The notes under the pieces were generated by a model that worked only from the letters and a program-made list of their open reading frames with translations, searched no databases and was not told the DNA's origin. Shown here piece after piece: positions 1 through 7,370 of a DNA stretch of 20,645 bases. Within the stretch, counting starts at the first letter, position 1; each line of letters starts with the position of its first letter. The stretch is from Trichodesmium sp. MAG_R04 (GTDB lineage Bacteria; Cyanobacteriota; Cyanobacteriia; Cyanobacteriales; Microcoleaceae). Position numbers and translations under genes: made by a program. The stretch is from assembly GCA_023356515.1 (NCBI GenBank), contig JAKQYG010000014.1:1-20645 (forward strand), given 5' to 3'.

Positions 1-1
1 G

Positions 2-313
2 GGAGAAATTGAACAATGTACCTATAATTTTGAAGCATCTAATCCTGAATTTTTGTTTACTTTATTTGGTCTTTATGAACAAGAAGCCAAACAACTCATA
101 AAACGAGAATTAGTCTTACCTAGTTTAGATTATGTGCTCAAATGTTCCCACAGTTTTAACTTACTTGATGCCAGAGGAGTAATTTCTGTCACCGAACGCA
201 CTCGTTATATTGGCAGAATTCGTAACTTAGCGCGGCAAGTAGGTCAACTTTACTTACAACAACGGAAAAATCTTAACTTTCCATTGCTGAAAGAAACTGT
301 GGAAGCAGCGTAA
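2..313 (+). CDS. glyQ: Glycyl-tRNA synthetase alpha subunit, 3' part
   Basis: This is the C-terminal about 103 residues of the catalytic alpha subunit of the bacterial alpha2beta2 glycyl-tRNA synthetase, which charges tRNA-Gly with glycine in the cytoplasm. The frame is open from base 2, so the gene begins upstream of the window; the first in-window start-like codon (TTG at 53) is internal. Diagnostic family segments are YNFEASNPEFLF near the window edge, LYEQEA, HSFNLLDARGVISVTER and the RIRNLARQV stretch, all typical of the GlyQ C-terminus. The frame closes with TAA after an ending typical of this subunit. The beta subunit gene (glyS) is not in the window, as expected because glyQ and glyS are often unlinked in cyanobacteria. 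Identification is secure; only the missing 5' part limits the call. Confidence 0.93.
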   Translation, partial: GEIEQCTYNFEASNPEFLFTLFGLYEQEAKQLIKRELVLPSLDYVLKCSHSFNLLDARGVISVTERTRYIGRIRNLARQVGQLYLQQRKNLNFPLLKETVEAA

Positions 314-360
314 ACTTACTGAAAACAGAAACCAGGTTGATCCAGAAAATTTCGTGAGGG

Positions 361-401
361 CAAACAAAAAATCAGGTCAATAAACCCGGTTTTTTTGTTT
401 G
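361..401. repeat. AT-rich inverted repeat after glyQ, possible weak terminator
   Basis: CAAACAAAAAA (361-371) is exactly complementary to TTTTTTGTTTG (391-401), an 11-bp stem with a 19-base spacer that itself ends in ACCCGGT. It lies about 48 bases after the glyQ stop. The stem is nearly all A and T, so it would be weak, but the right arm is a T-run and the structure could end glyQ transcription. It could equally be a junction scar, because the truncated DUF4079-like fragment starts immediately afterwards. Confidence 0.35.
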
Positions 402-406
402 GATAG

Positions 407-595
407 GTAAGTTCCCATTTTTGGACTGGTTCAGTAGTATTGGCATTGCTAGGAGCTAACGGTTTTATTTCCCTGACAAAGTTTGGTGAAAATAGAGTAG
501 CATTCCGTACTACTCAGGCTTACTTGGGTAGCATCGCACTGTGTATTATGTTCATTCATGCAGTGCTAGGTTTAAGACTAGGTTTAACTATCTAA
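407..595 (+). pseudogene. DUF4079-like membrane protein, C-terminal fragment
   Basis: An open stretch of 62 codons between an in-frame TAG (404-406) and TAA (593-595) has no start codon near its beginning. It encodes HFWTGSVVLALLGANG, then FGENRVAFRTTQAYLGS and a hydrophobic end, HAVLGLRLGLTI. A His-containing helix, a loop with an Arg-Thr turn and a second His-containing helix is the pattern I associate with the last two membrane helices of cyanobacterial DUF4079 proteins. These are small membrane proteins of unknown role, with His residues reminiscent of cytochrome b561-like heme ligands. The preceding 90 bases show no matching upstream helices in any frame. I infer a gene that lost its 5' part rather than a frameshifted whole gene. 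Family assignment is from memory and moderate. Confidence 0.45.
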
Positions 596-621
596 ATGGG
601 GCTAAAGCCTAACTACAAAAA

Positions 622-3075
622 ATGAATCAAGCTGTAGCGAACGTCATCTGTCTAGCTTATATAATAGGGCTAATATCTACTATTGTACCTTGGGGTATAT
701 ATGCTGGACTAACTATAGGACTAGTATTAGCAATTATTGTACAACAAATATACCGACAAAATTTACGCAGATCAACTAGAGAAATTAAAGCTTCTCAGCA
801 GAAAATAAGTTCTGAAGAATCACTCAGAAGTGGTCAATTTCTAGATTCACTTACCAAAAGAACTAGAAGATCCCTGCTAAATTCAAATTGGTTGTGGATA
901 ACTGCTGGAGCGATCGCTCTCCTCGCTAGTATTTATCTTCAACTTCGAGTACCCCAACCTACAGCAAGGGATATTAGTAATATTATTCCAATTGATGGAG
1001 CATCTCAACAACAAGTAATTATTGTTCGAGGAAAAGTTCTTTCTCTTCCTCGCAAAACTCGCTCAGAAAAAGCTCAACTTTGGCTAAAAGTATCTCAAGT
1101 CAGTGAAATAGTTGGCACTGATGGTTCAGCAAATATATATCAAGATGTTACAGGAAAACTTTACGTCACAATACCCCTTCTGCAAGCAACAGGTATTTAT
1201 CCTGGTGAGTCAGTAGAAATAACTGGTTCTTTATATAAACCATCACCAGCAACAAATCCTGGAGGCTTTGATTTTCGTGCTTATCTAGCTAGACAAGGTT
1301 CTTTTGCTGGAGTTACAGGTTATAAACTTACTGATACTAAGCAAAAAAGTATTAATAGTTGGGGGTTATACAAGATTCGGCAGCGAATTATTCGTGCTCA
1401 GGTAAATTCCTTGGGAGTGCCAGAAGGTCCTCTAGTAAGTGCTATGGTTCTAGGACGTAGAGCTATAGATTTGTCTTATCAGCTACGAGACCAGTTTGTG
1501 CAAGTAGGTTTAGCTCATGTATTGGCAGCATCAGGCTTTCATATTTCCCTAATTTTGGGTTTAGTACTGACTTTGACAAAAAATTTCCCTTCAGGAGCAA
1601 GATTTGGTTTTGGTCTATTGACCTTAATTATTTATGTGGTTTTGACCGGTGGTTCACCTTCAGTATTGCGAGCAGCTTTGATGGGTTTAGCAGCTTTGCT
1701 AGCAATTGTTTCCCAACGCTTGGTTCAACCATTAGCTTCTCTAGTTTTAGTTGCTACTTTGCTGTTATTGATTAATCCTCTGTGGATTTGGGATCTAGGA
1801 TTTCAGTTGAGTTTTTTGGCAACTCTTGGATTATTGGTAACAGTGCCATCTTTAATGAAACGATTAGATCTGTTACCTTCTGGTATTGCTTCTTTAATTG
1901 CTATTCCTCTTGCTGCTTCTATTTGGACGTTACCTTTATTGCTATCTGTATTTTATGTGGTTTCGCCCTATACTATTTTGGTGAATATTATTACTGCACC
2001 TCTGGTTGCTATAATTACCTTGGGTGGATTTATTAGTGCAATATTGGCTTTAATTTCCCCTTATGTAGGTAGCTTGAGTGCTGGGATTTTGTATTTTCCA
2101 GTTAGTATTTTGATTGAAATTGTGCAGTTTTTTAGCAAGTTACCAGGAAATCAAGTTGCAGTAGGAGCAGTATCGGTTTATCAGTTAGTTGTGTTATATG
2201 GGTTGATTTGTGGTACATGGTTTTGGGGAAGTAGACCTCCAGCAGTAGACAAGGGTAAGAAGAAAAAGTTGTCTCTGAAGTTTTGGCAGTGGAGTTTGCT
2301 TTTAGCGATCGCTATTATTATTATTCCTCTTTGGTATACTCGGACTTCTGTATTTAAAGCGACAATTCTTGATTCATACTCCCAACCAGTTTTTGTAATT
2401 CAAGAGCGAGGTACAGTAATTCTCGTTAATGTTGGAGATGAAAATACAGCCAGATTTACCGTATTGCCATTCTTACGTCAGCAAGGTATAAATAAAATTG
2501 ATTTGTCTATTGCTCTTCATTCCCAAAAAGGTTTGAGTCGAGGTTGGCCATATATTTTTGAGAGCTTAAGAATTAAAACTTTTTATGATGTAGAAACTGA
2601 TGATCAAAAGAATTATCAAATTAATAATCAACCCGTATTTCATGCTTTGCAGAATAGTAAAGCTAACTACCACACTGTGGTAAATAATCAAAATATTGAG
2701 TTAGGTTCTACGCAGATAAAACTAATTAATACTGAAACTCCAATTGTAAATTTTCTAATTCATGGCCAAAGTTGGTTATTCTTGGGAGATACTAAACTGT
2801 CTGAACAGAGTAAGTTATTAGTAGCAAAAAGTTTTCAGCCAACAGAAGTGTTTTGGTGGCCAGGAAATAAGTTAAATCCAGAGCTATTAAATATTATTCA
2901 GCCAAAAGTAGCGATCGCTTCAGCAGATTCCGTCCACCCAGATATGATAGGATTTTTTCAGGAAAATAATATTCCTCTATTTTGGACAGGTCGTGATGGT
3001 GGGATTCAATGGACTCCTGTGAAGGGTTTTCAAAGTACTTTAGAATTAGATAAGTCTGATAGTTCTTTCTTGTGA
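622..3075 (+). CDS. comEC: ComEC/Rec2 DNA-uptake channel protein
   Basis: An 817-residue polytopic inner-membrane protein, the usual length for ComEC/Rec2, the channel that passes single-stranded DNA into the cytoplasm during natural transformation. Order: two N-terminal membrane helices (about 5-40), a basic cytoplasmic stretch, another helix near 90-106, a soluble OB-like periplasmic region (about 130-235, with VRGKVLSLPRKTR and GESVEITGSL), then the competence domain with many helices (about 270-545). That domain carries the hallmark HVLAASGFHISLILGL at 299-314 and the GGSPSVLRAALMG segment. From about 580 a C-terminal metallo-beta-lactamase-like domain begins (ILVNVGDENTARFTVLPFL), but the expected HxDHxGG zinc motif is replaced by ALHSQKGLSRGW, so hydrolase activity is doubtful. 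ATG start chosen because the hydrophobic N-terminus follows at once. There is no clear Shine-Dalgarno. It lies 26 bases after the DUF4079-like remnant. Confidence 0.93.
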   Translation: MNQAVANVICLAYIIGLISTIVPWGIYAGLTIGLVLAIIVQQIYRQNLRRSTREIKASQQKISSEESLRSGQFLDSLTKRTRRSLLNSNWLWITAGAIALLASIYLQLRVPQPTARDISNIIPIDGASQQQVIIVRGKVLSLPRKTRSEKAQLWLKVSQVSEIVGTDGSANIYQDVTGKLYVTIPLLQATGIYPGESVEITGSLYKPSPATNPGGFDFRAYLARQGSFAGVTGYKLTDTKQKSINSWGLYKIRQRIIRAQVNSLGVPEGPLVSAMVLGRRAIDLSYQLRDQFVQVGLAHVLAASGFHISLILGLVLTLTKNFPSGARFGFGLLTLIIYVVLTGGSPSVLRAALMGLAALLAIVSQRLVQPLASLVLVATLLLLINPLWIWDLGFQLSFLATLGLLVTVPSLMKRLDLLPSGIASLIAIPLAASIWTLPLLLSVFYVVSPYTILVNIITAPLVAIITLGGFISAILALISPYVGSLSAGILYFPVSILIEIVQFFSKLPGNQVAVGAVSVYQLVVLYGLICGTWFWGSRPPAVDKGKKKKLSLKFWQWSLLLAIAIIIIPLWYTRTSVFKATILDSYSQPVFVIQERGTVILVNVGDENTARFTVLPFLRQQGINKIDLSIALHSQKGLSRGWPYIFESLRIKTFYDVETDDQKNYQINNQPVFHALQNSKANYHTVVNNQNIELGSTQIKLINTETPIVNFLIHGQSWLFLGDTKLSEQSKLLVAKSFQPTEVFWWPGNKLNPELLNIIQPKVAIASADSVHPDMIGFFQENNIPLFWTGRDGGIQWTPVKGFQSTLELDKSDSSFL

Positions 3076-3160
3076 TACAATCAAATATATTACATCCTAT
3101 TTGATTATCTGAAGAAATAGTCAAAACTCCAGAATGACTTTATAACTTTTGACTTATTAG

Positions 3161-3245
3161 GGAGAGGTGGCAGAGTGGTCGAATGCGGCAAACTCGAAAT
3201 TTGTTGAAGGGAGACCTTCCGTGGGTTCGAATCCCACCCTCTCCG
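3161..3245 (+). tRNA. tRNA-Ser (anticodon CGA)
   Basis: A complete class II tRNA cloverleaf folds by eye. The acceptor stem is GGAGAGG (3161-3167) with CCTCTCC (3238-3244) and discriminator G3245. The D arm has a short GCA/TGC stem. The anticodon stem GCAAA/TTTGT has loop CTCGAAA, giving anticodon CGA, which reads UCG serine codons. The long variable arm GAAGG-GAGA-CCTTC is diagnostic for Ser/Leu/Tyr tRNAs. The T arm is GTGGG-TTCGAAT-CCCAC. The 3' CCA is not encoded, as is common in cyanobacteria. It stands alone 85 bases after comEC; a mobile-element end begins 22 bases downstream. Confidence 0.97.
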
Positions 3246-3267
3246 TTGACATTAATTTTAAATAAAT

Positions 3268-3360
3268 CAGGACTTACGCAAAGGCACTATATATGTATTC
3301 TTCGTGCATTATAAAGTGCGCTTTTCATGTCGCGAAGTGTTAGGGCAGCTTTGCGTCAGC
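3268..3360 (+). repeat. Degraded copy of the CAGGACTTACGCA miniature element
   Basis: A 30-base left end (3268-3297) begins CAGGACTTACGCAAAGGCAC and continues CTATATATG. It matches the ends of the 90-bp element at 18016-18105 and the transposase-linked ends at 10500-10529 and 20245-20274. The right end is not clean: around 3340-3359 there is GTGTTAGGGCAGCTTTGCGT, which resembles the expected GTGTCTTTGCGTAAG with roughly ten extra bases inserted. I read it as a decayed miniature copy just downstream of the tRNA-Ser gene. The rest of the gap up to 3434 shows nothing recognisable. Confidence 0.55.
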
Positions 3361-3434
3361 AAAACAGACTCTAGCAATAGCCTTTATGGGTAAATCCTAA
3401 AATAGTCTCTGGGAAATTGCTATTTTATCCCTTG

Positions 3435-4286
3435 TCAAGCAAAAAAACTCATAATTGTATCTAGAAGCGCTTCTGGTTCATCAACCCGAATTAAATGACC
3501 ACTATTTTCAAAAATTCTTAAATCCGTATTAGGAATAGCTGCAGCTATTTCTGCTGATAATTCTGGAGGACAAATCCAATCATGTTTTCCTGCTATTACT
3601 AAAGTAGGAGCAGTAATTTTATGTAGTTTATCTAGTACATTATAAGAGCGTAAAAAACCACCAAAGGCAACATTAATAGCATCAGGAGATAAAATACTTC
3701 GGTTCCAACTTTTAACTGGTGTTTCTGGTTTATAAGTGATTGAATACATAGACATCATCACCTGAAAATATTTTTTTAATTGCCCCTCATTCTCAAATTT
3801 ACCATCCCATAAAAGTTGAGCGATCGCTTGTTGTTCTTTTGTTCCTTTTTGAGCTAGATTAACTTTGGCTAATTCTAAAAAACGATAACTTCCAGCAGTA
3901 GCAATGACAATTAAAGATTGAACATTCTCTGGATAAGATATTGCATAACTAAGGGCAACCATTCCACCATAAGAAGTACCAATAACGACAATTTTGTCAA
4001 TACCTAAATATTGACGTAATGCCTCCATATCTTCCACATTGTTTTCTAGGGTATAACTTTCCTTTGCTCCCCTTGCCGATCGCCCTTGTCCTCGGTGGTC
4101 AAAATATACTAATTGTAATTTTTGACTTAGAGGAGAAAAGGTAGGTTTGTAAGAAGTATGGTCTCCACCAGGACCACCGTGAATGATAAAAGCGATGGGT
4201 TTTTCTCGCATCCGATCCCCATCTGGAACTAGAGCGGCACCTTCAATATCAAAATAGATTTTTGTATCTCGTATTTTAGCTCGCAT
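3435..4286 (-). CDS. Alpha/beta hydrolase, proline-iminopeptidase-like
   Basis: A 283-residue cytoplasmic alpha/beta-hydrolase of the prolyl aminopeptidase-like branch. Visible family marks: oxyanion-hole segment HGGPGG (36-41), DHRGQGRS (63-70), nucleophile elbow GTSYGG (103-108, Ser105), acid in GKHDWICPP (Asp236) and catalytic His in SGHLIRVDEP (His264). The triad and spacing are complete, so it should be an active serine hydrolase. HGGPGG is characteristic of proline iminopeptidases, which remove N-terminal proline, but related esterases and lactonases share it, so the substrate is not settled. The length fits the family (about 280-320). ATG start; no obvious Shine-Dalgarno. It stands alone, convergent with comEC/tRNA-Ser and codirectional with the broken gene upstream. 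Confidence 0.85.
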   Translation of the reverse strand: MRAKIRDTKIYFDIEGAALVPDGDRMREKPIAFIIHGGPGGDHTSYKPTFSPLSQKLQLVYFDHRGQGRSARGAKESYTLENNVEDMEALRQYLGIDKIVVIGTSYGGMVALSYAISYPENVQSLIVIATAGSYRFLELAKVNLAQKGTKEQQAIAQLLWDGKFENEGQLKKYFQVMMSMYSITYKPETPVKSWNRSILSPDAINVAFGGFLRSYNVLDKLHKITAPTLVIAGKHDWICPPELSAEIAAAIPNTDLRIFENSGHLIRVDEPEALLDTIMSFFA

Positions 4287-4568
4287 TTTTTTTGAGAAAT
4301 TAAAAAGAGCTCAGTAGTAAACTATAATCACCATCGGATTTAGAAGCTACAGGCTTTTTAATAGTTCGAGGTGATCATAAATAATAATATCATCAAAAGC
4401 TTAAGTTAGACTAAACTTCGCTTATACCTAATCAACTTTTTTGTCCTAGGGATTACACAAATAAATAAGGTTGCCAGAATCATAGAATAAATTGTTCTTT
4501 TTAAGAATAAACATTAACTAAAAAAAATCGGTTTCTGAGTTTGCTTGCGTAATTCCTGGTATACTATA
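4287..4568. other. Intergenic stretch with no recognisable content
   Basis: About 280 AT-rich bases lie between the hydrolase start and the end of the broken secreted-protein gene. I see no long reading frame, no strong hairpin followed by a T-run, and no copy of the repeats found elsewhere. The hydrolase promoter presumably lies here, but I cannot place it. Confidence 0.5.
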
Positions 4569-5062
4569 TTATTTTTTATTGGGAAATATTATTTGACCTC
4601 TAAACCCGCAATTGTCTCTAAAAAGAAAGACTGTACTTTTTTTCTGAACTGTAATACCAGCAATTTCTCCATTATTAAGCTTTACCTGATAAGTTCCATC
4701 AACTGGAAATTTACTCATAGAAAACTGAGTTCTAGTAGAACCATCCCATTCAATATAGCAGTCGAAGTATAGCACTACGGGTAAGTAAGAAGTCAGAAGT
4801 AATCCCTGACTGAATTTCAGCATTTAGTAATGTCCTAACCTTTGCTTCGAGTGCTATATCAAACTCAATAGCAGTATTACTATTAATTAACAGAACTTTA
4901 CAAGGTCCTGAAGATATTATTCTACCATCCAAGTCAGTTAGGACAAAAGCTGCAGACCTTTCTTCAGCTTTAGCCTGAGCTATATTGTTAGGACTAACTA
5001 AGCTAACCAATATTATAAGAAGAGCAATATTCTGTAATTATTTTTTTTATTTTCAATTTCAT
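4569..5062 (-). pseudogene. Small secreted protein gene, split by a miniature transposon
   Basis: Two minus-strand reading frames flank the 101-bp element at 4756-4856. The upstream part (from about 5034) has a signal-peptide-like hydrophobic run (IALLIILVSLVSPNNIAQAKA), then AAFVLTDLDGRIISSGPCKV and NSNTAIEFD. The downstream part continues IEWDGSTRTQFSMSKFPVDG and ends KKSTVFLFRDNCGFRGQIIF. Deleting the element plus one TA joins them in frame as EFDIEWDG, giving a mature protein of about 100 residues with two Cys. The 103-bp insertion shifts the frame, so the gene is dead or makes a truncated product. There is also 5' damage: the best ATG (5060-5062) is in a different frame, separated from the body by an A8 tract and a stop; only a TTG at 5010 is in frame. 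I do not recognise the family. Confidence 0.75.
4756..4856. mobile_element. 101-bp miniature inverted-repeat element, copy 1
   Basis: The element runs from TAGCAGTCGAAG to CTTCGAGTGCTA. The termini are inverted repeats with 11 of 12 matches. It is flanked on both sides by TA (4754-4755 and 4857-4858), the target duplication typical of IS630/Tc1-mariner transposition. It is identical over all 101 bases to the copy at 9561-9661. It is too short to code for a transposase, so it must be moved in trans. It interrupts a minus-strand secreted-protein gene. Confidence 0.88.
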
Positions 5063-5192
5063 TTGACTTAAGTGTTGAACATTACACTATTGATAACTTT
5101 AGAAATATTTTCTCAATTTTGTATGTTGTTTGTTCTCTGATATGGTTAATATTTTACTTAACTTATTCATAGAAAATTAAAAATTAAAGAAC

Positions 5193-6275
5193 ATGATGAA
5201 CTACCGTATTACTCTACTTCCTGGTGATGGCATTGGTCCTGAAATTATGGCAGTAGCGGTAGATGTATTGAAAGTAGTTGGCCACCAATTTAACCTCAAC
5301 TTTGAATTTCAAGAAGCTCCTATTGGTGGAGTAGCTATAGATACTACTGGGGAACCTCTACCTACAGAAACTCTAGAAATGTGTCGTAATAGCAATGCTG
5401 TCTTATTAGCAGCTATCGGTGGTTATAAATGGGATAATTTGCCTCGCCATCAACGACCAGAAACTGGACTATTAGGACTAAGGGCAGGATTAGGGTTATT
5501 TGCCAATTTACGGCCTGCAAAAATATTGCCCCAATTAATAGATGCTTCTACCCTAAAACGAGACATAGTTGAAGGAGTAGATATTATGGTAGTGCGCGAA
5601 TTAACAGGTGGGGTCTACTTTGGTACACCCAAGGGTGTTTTTGCTACGGAGACTGGAGAAAAACGAGGTGTCAATACAATGGCCTATTCTGAGTCAGAAA
5701 TTGACCGTATTGCTAGGGTGGGGTTTCAAACTGCCCAAAAACGAGGCGGTAAGTTGTGTTCAGTGGATAAGGCAAATGTTTTGGAAGTGTCTCAGCTGTG
5801 GCGCGATCGTATTACCCTACTTGCTCCAGAATATCCAGATGTGCAGTTATCTCATTTATATATAGATAACGCAGCTATGCAGCTTGTTCGTTGGCCAAAG
5901 CAATTTGATACTATTGTTACGGGAAATTTGTTTGGGGATATTCTCTCTGATGCTGCTGCCATGTTAACAGGAAGTATTGGGATGTTACCTTCTGCAAGTT
6001 TAGGTAATTCTGGGCCAGGAGTATTTGAACCTGTTCATGGTTCTGCACCAGATATTGCTGGTCAGGATAAGGCTAATCCTTTGGCTCAAGTTTTGAGTGT
6101 AGCAATGATGTTACGTTATGCTCTAGAGCAACCTGTAGTAGCAGACAAAATTGAACAAGCAGTGTTGCAAGTATTGGACCAAGGTTATCGTACTGGCGAT
6201 ATTATGTCGGAAGGAATGAAACTGTTGGGATGTCAAGAAATGGGGGAGGTTTTGTTAAAAACCTTGAGTTCATAG
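5193..6275 (+). CDS. leuB: 3-isopropylmalate dehydrogenase
   Basis: A 360-residue cytoplasmic enzyme that oxidatively decarboxylates (2R,3S)-3-isopropylmalate to 2-oxoisocaproate with NAD+, the third step of leucine synthesis. The N-terminus LLPGDGIGPEIMAVAVDVL (8-26), the substrate-binding Arg-rich stretch around 95-107 (GLRAGLGLFANLRP), Arg135 in VVRELTGG, Lys193 in VDKANVL, Asp226 in DNAAMQ, and the family signature NLFGDILSDAAAMLTGSIG (245-263) with Asp249 and Asp253 for the metal are all present. The NAD-specific adenine loop GSAPDIAGQDKANP (284-297) separates it from NADP isocitrate dehydrogenase. The length is standard. Two adjacent ATGs (5193, 5196) are possible starts and no Shine-Dalgarno decides between them. 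It is followed closely by the Trp-rich protein on the same strand. Confidence 0.97.
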   Translation: MMNYRITLLPGDGIGPEIMAVAVDVLKVVGHQFNLNFEFQEAPIGGVAIDTTGEPLPTETLEMCRNSNAVLLAAIGGYKWDNLPRHQRPETGLLGLRAGLGLFANLRPAKILPQLIDASTLKRDIVEGVDIMVVRELTGGVYFGTPKGVFATETGEKRGVNTMAYSESEIDRIARVGFQTAQKRGGKLCSVDKANVLEVSQLWRDRITLLAPEYPDVQLSHLYIDNAAMQLVRWPKQFDTIVTGNLFGDILSDAAAMLTGSIGMLPSASLGNSGPGVFEPVHGSAPDIAGQDKANPLAQVLSVAMMLRYALEQPVVADKIEQAVLQVLDQGYRTGDIMSEGMKLLGCQEMGEVLLKTLSS

Positions 6276-6315
6276 TGATAGAAATAGGGCTACATTTATT
6301 TCTTATTTATTGAAA

Positions 6316-6558
6316 ATGTCAAAAAAACAAAAGTTTCCTTATCTTCTTGGTTCTAAATGGACAGCAACTCAAAAAACTTGGGGATGGCGACATTTCCAAG
6401 TAGTAAATCGTAAAAATCAAGGTCAATGGGTATTTGCTGAAATGGTAGCATCTTGTGACTCAACTGTTAGATTTTGGCTAAATGCTAAACAACTAAAAGA
6501 CCGCTCTCTTTGGCAACCAGGATGGCAATCAACCCAAGAATTAGAACCTATTGAATAA
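6316..6558 (+). CDS. Trp-rich small protein, TIGR02450 family
   Basis: An 80-residue soluble protein with seven Trp residues in conserved places: LLGSKWTATQKTWGWRHFQV near 9-28, GQWVFAEMVASCD in the middle, VRFWLNAKQLKDRSLWQPGW towards the end. This matches the TIGR02450 family of short Trp-rich proteins common in cyanobacteria and marine bacteria; no function is established. The KSKWT..P..GWRHF-type start followed by a basic turn and W-x-LKDRS-x-WQPGW is the family pattern. I chose ATG 6316 over an upstream in-frame TTG (6310). It lies 40 bases after leuB and 5 bases before the next gene, so the three may be cotranscribed. Confidence 0.85.
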   Translation: MSKKQKFPYLLGSKWTATQKTWGWRHFQVVNRKNQGQWVFAEMVASCDSTVRFWLNAKQLKDRSLWQPGWQSTQELEPIE

Positions 6559-6563
6559 TCAAA

Positions 6564-7166
6564 ATGGATTATGAACATTTAAAAAAAGCAATTGAATTAT
6601 TAATCAATGCTACCAAATATTTAGAAGATATTGTCAGTGAATATCCGACAAATAAAGCTAATAATCAAATAGTTGAAAATGCTAAAGAAACTATCAAAAA
6701 AGCTATGGCAGAAATGTCTGTTGCGGTGAAACCTCCAATTACAAATCATATTCCAGATGAATTTTTAGCCAGAGCGGAAAAATTAGGTATTCCTTTAGAT
6801 GATATTGAGGTTATAGTTGCTATTTCTGAACATCATCCTAGTCAATTGGCAGGTGTATTAGCAGAAATTGAAAATCTGGCAAAAAAGATTAAACATAGAC
6901 GAAAATATTTTATGCTTCGATTACCAGAAATGCCAATAGAAAAGTTAGGGCCTCGACTACCAATTGTCAAAGCTACTGATTTGAATTGGCCGAAAAAAAC
7001 GATTCCTAAAGAATATAGAGAGGCAATTAAAGCTAAATACAAAATTGATAGAGTAATGAAAAAAAGACCTTATTCTAGAACATCTATTTTGGAAAAAAAT
7101 CAGGGGGCGGAGAAAACTTTAGCTAAATCTAAAGCTGGGGAAAATAATTATAATTTAGATCAATAA
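6564..7166 (+). CDS. Uncharacterised 200-residue protein
   Basis: I do not recognise this protein. It is Lys-rich and has no signal peptide or membrane segment. Residues 1-55 look like two amphipathic helices (LKKAIELLINATKYLEDIV; VENAKETIKKAMAEMS), suggesting a helical hairpin or coiled coil. A middle part (about 60-115) reads HIPDEFLARAEKLGIPLDD followed by an HHPSQLAGVLAEIENLAKKI helix, reminiscent of a small helical domain. From about 120 there is a Pro/Lys-rich basic segment (LPEMPIEKLGPRLPIVKATD; WPKKTIPKEY) and a disordered-looking C-terminus. Basic, partly unstructured proteins of this type may bind nucleic acid or partners, but that is speculation. It starts 5 bases after the Trp-rich gene, which argues for translation as a real gene. 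Confidence 0.7.
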   Translation: MDYEHLKKAIELLINATKYLEDIVSEYPTNKANNQIVENAKETIKKAMAEMSVAVKPPITNHIPDEFLARAEKLGIPLDDIEVIVAISEHHPSQLAGVLAEIENLAKKIKHRRKYFMLRLPEMPIEKLGPRLPIVKATDLNWPKKTIPKEYREAIKAKYKIDRVMKKRPYSRTSILEKNQGAEKTLAKSKAGENNYNLDQ

Positions 7167-7370
7167 ATTCCATTTTAAATGTTACTTCAAAATCTTAAAT
7201 CATTGGCAAAGTTACATACTTTCTTATTTGCAGCAGCATTTCCCTCCGGCCTTGAGTTTCTGAAACCTGCGCATTTGCCATCCCAGATTTCAAATCAGCA
7301 GACGCATCTCCACTTTAATTTAACTAACACTGCTAATCATAAAATTTATAAAAATGAAGTAATATTAACT

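Noticed and set aside
1782..2036. Plus-strand open frame of 84 codons inside comEC
   Set aside because: It overlaps the competence domain in another frame; its Cys/Tyr/Phe-rich translation is typical of an out-of-frame membrane gene.
2894..3124. Minus-strand open frame over the comEC 3' end
   Set aside because: It is antisense to conserved ComEC coding sequence, with no family resemblance and no start signal.
4545..4772. Plus-strand open frame across the broken secreted-protein gene
   Set aside because: It is antisense to the reconstructed minus-strand gene and extends into the miniature element.
3435..5062. A toxin-antitoxin or defence pair formed by the hydrolase and the small upstream frames
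   Set aside because: The small frames are two halves of one secreted-protein gene split by a miniature element, not separate genes.
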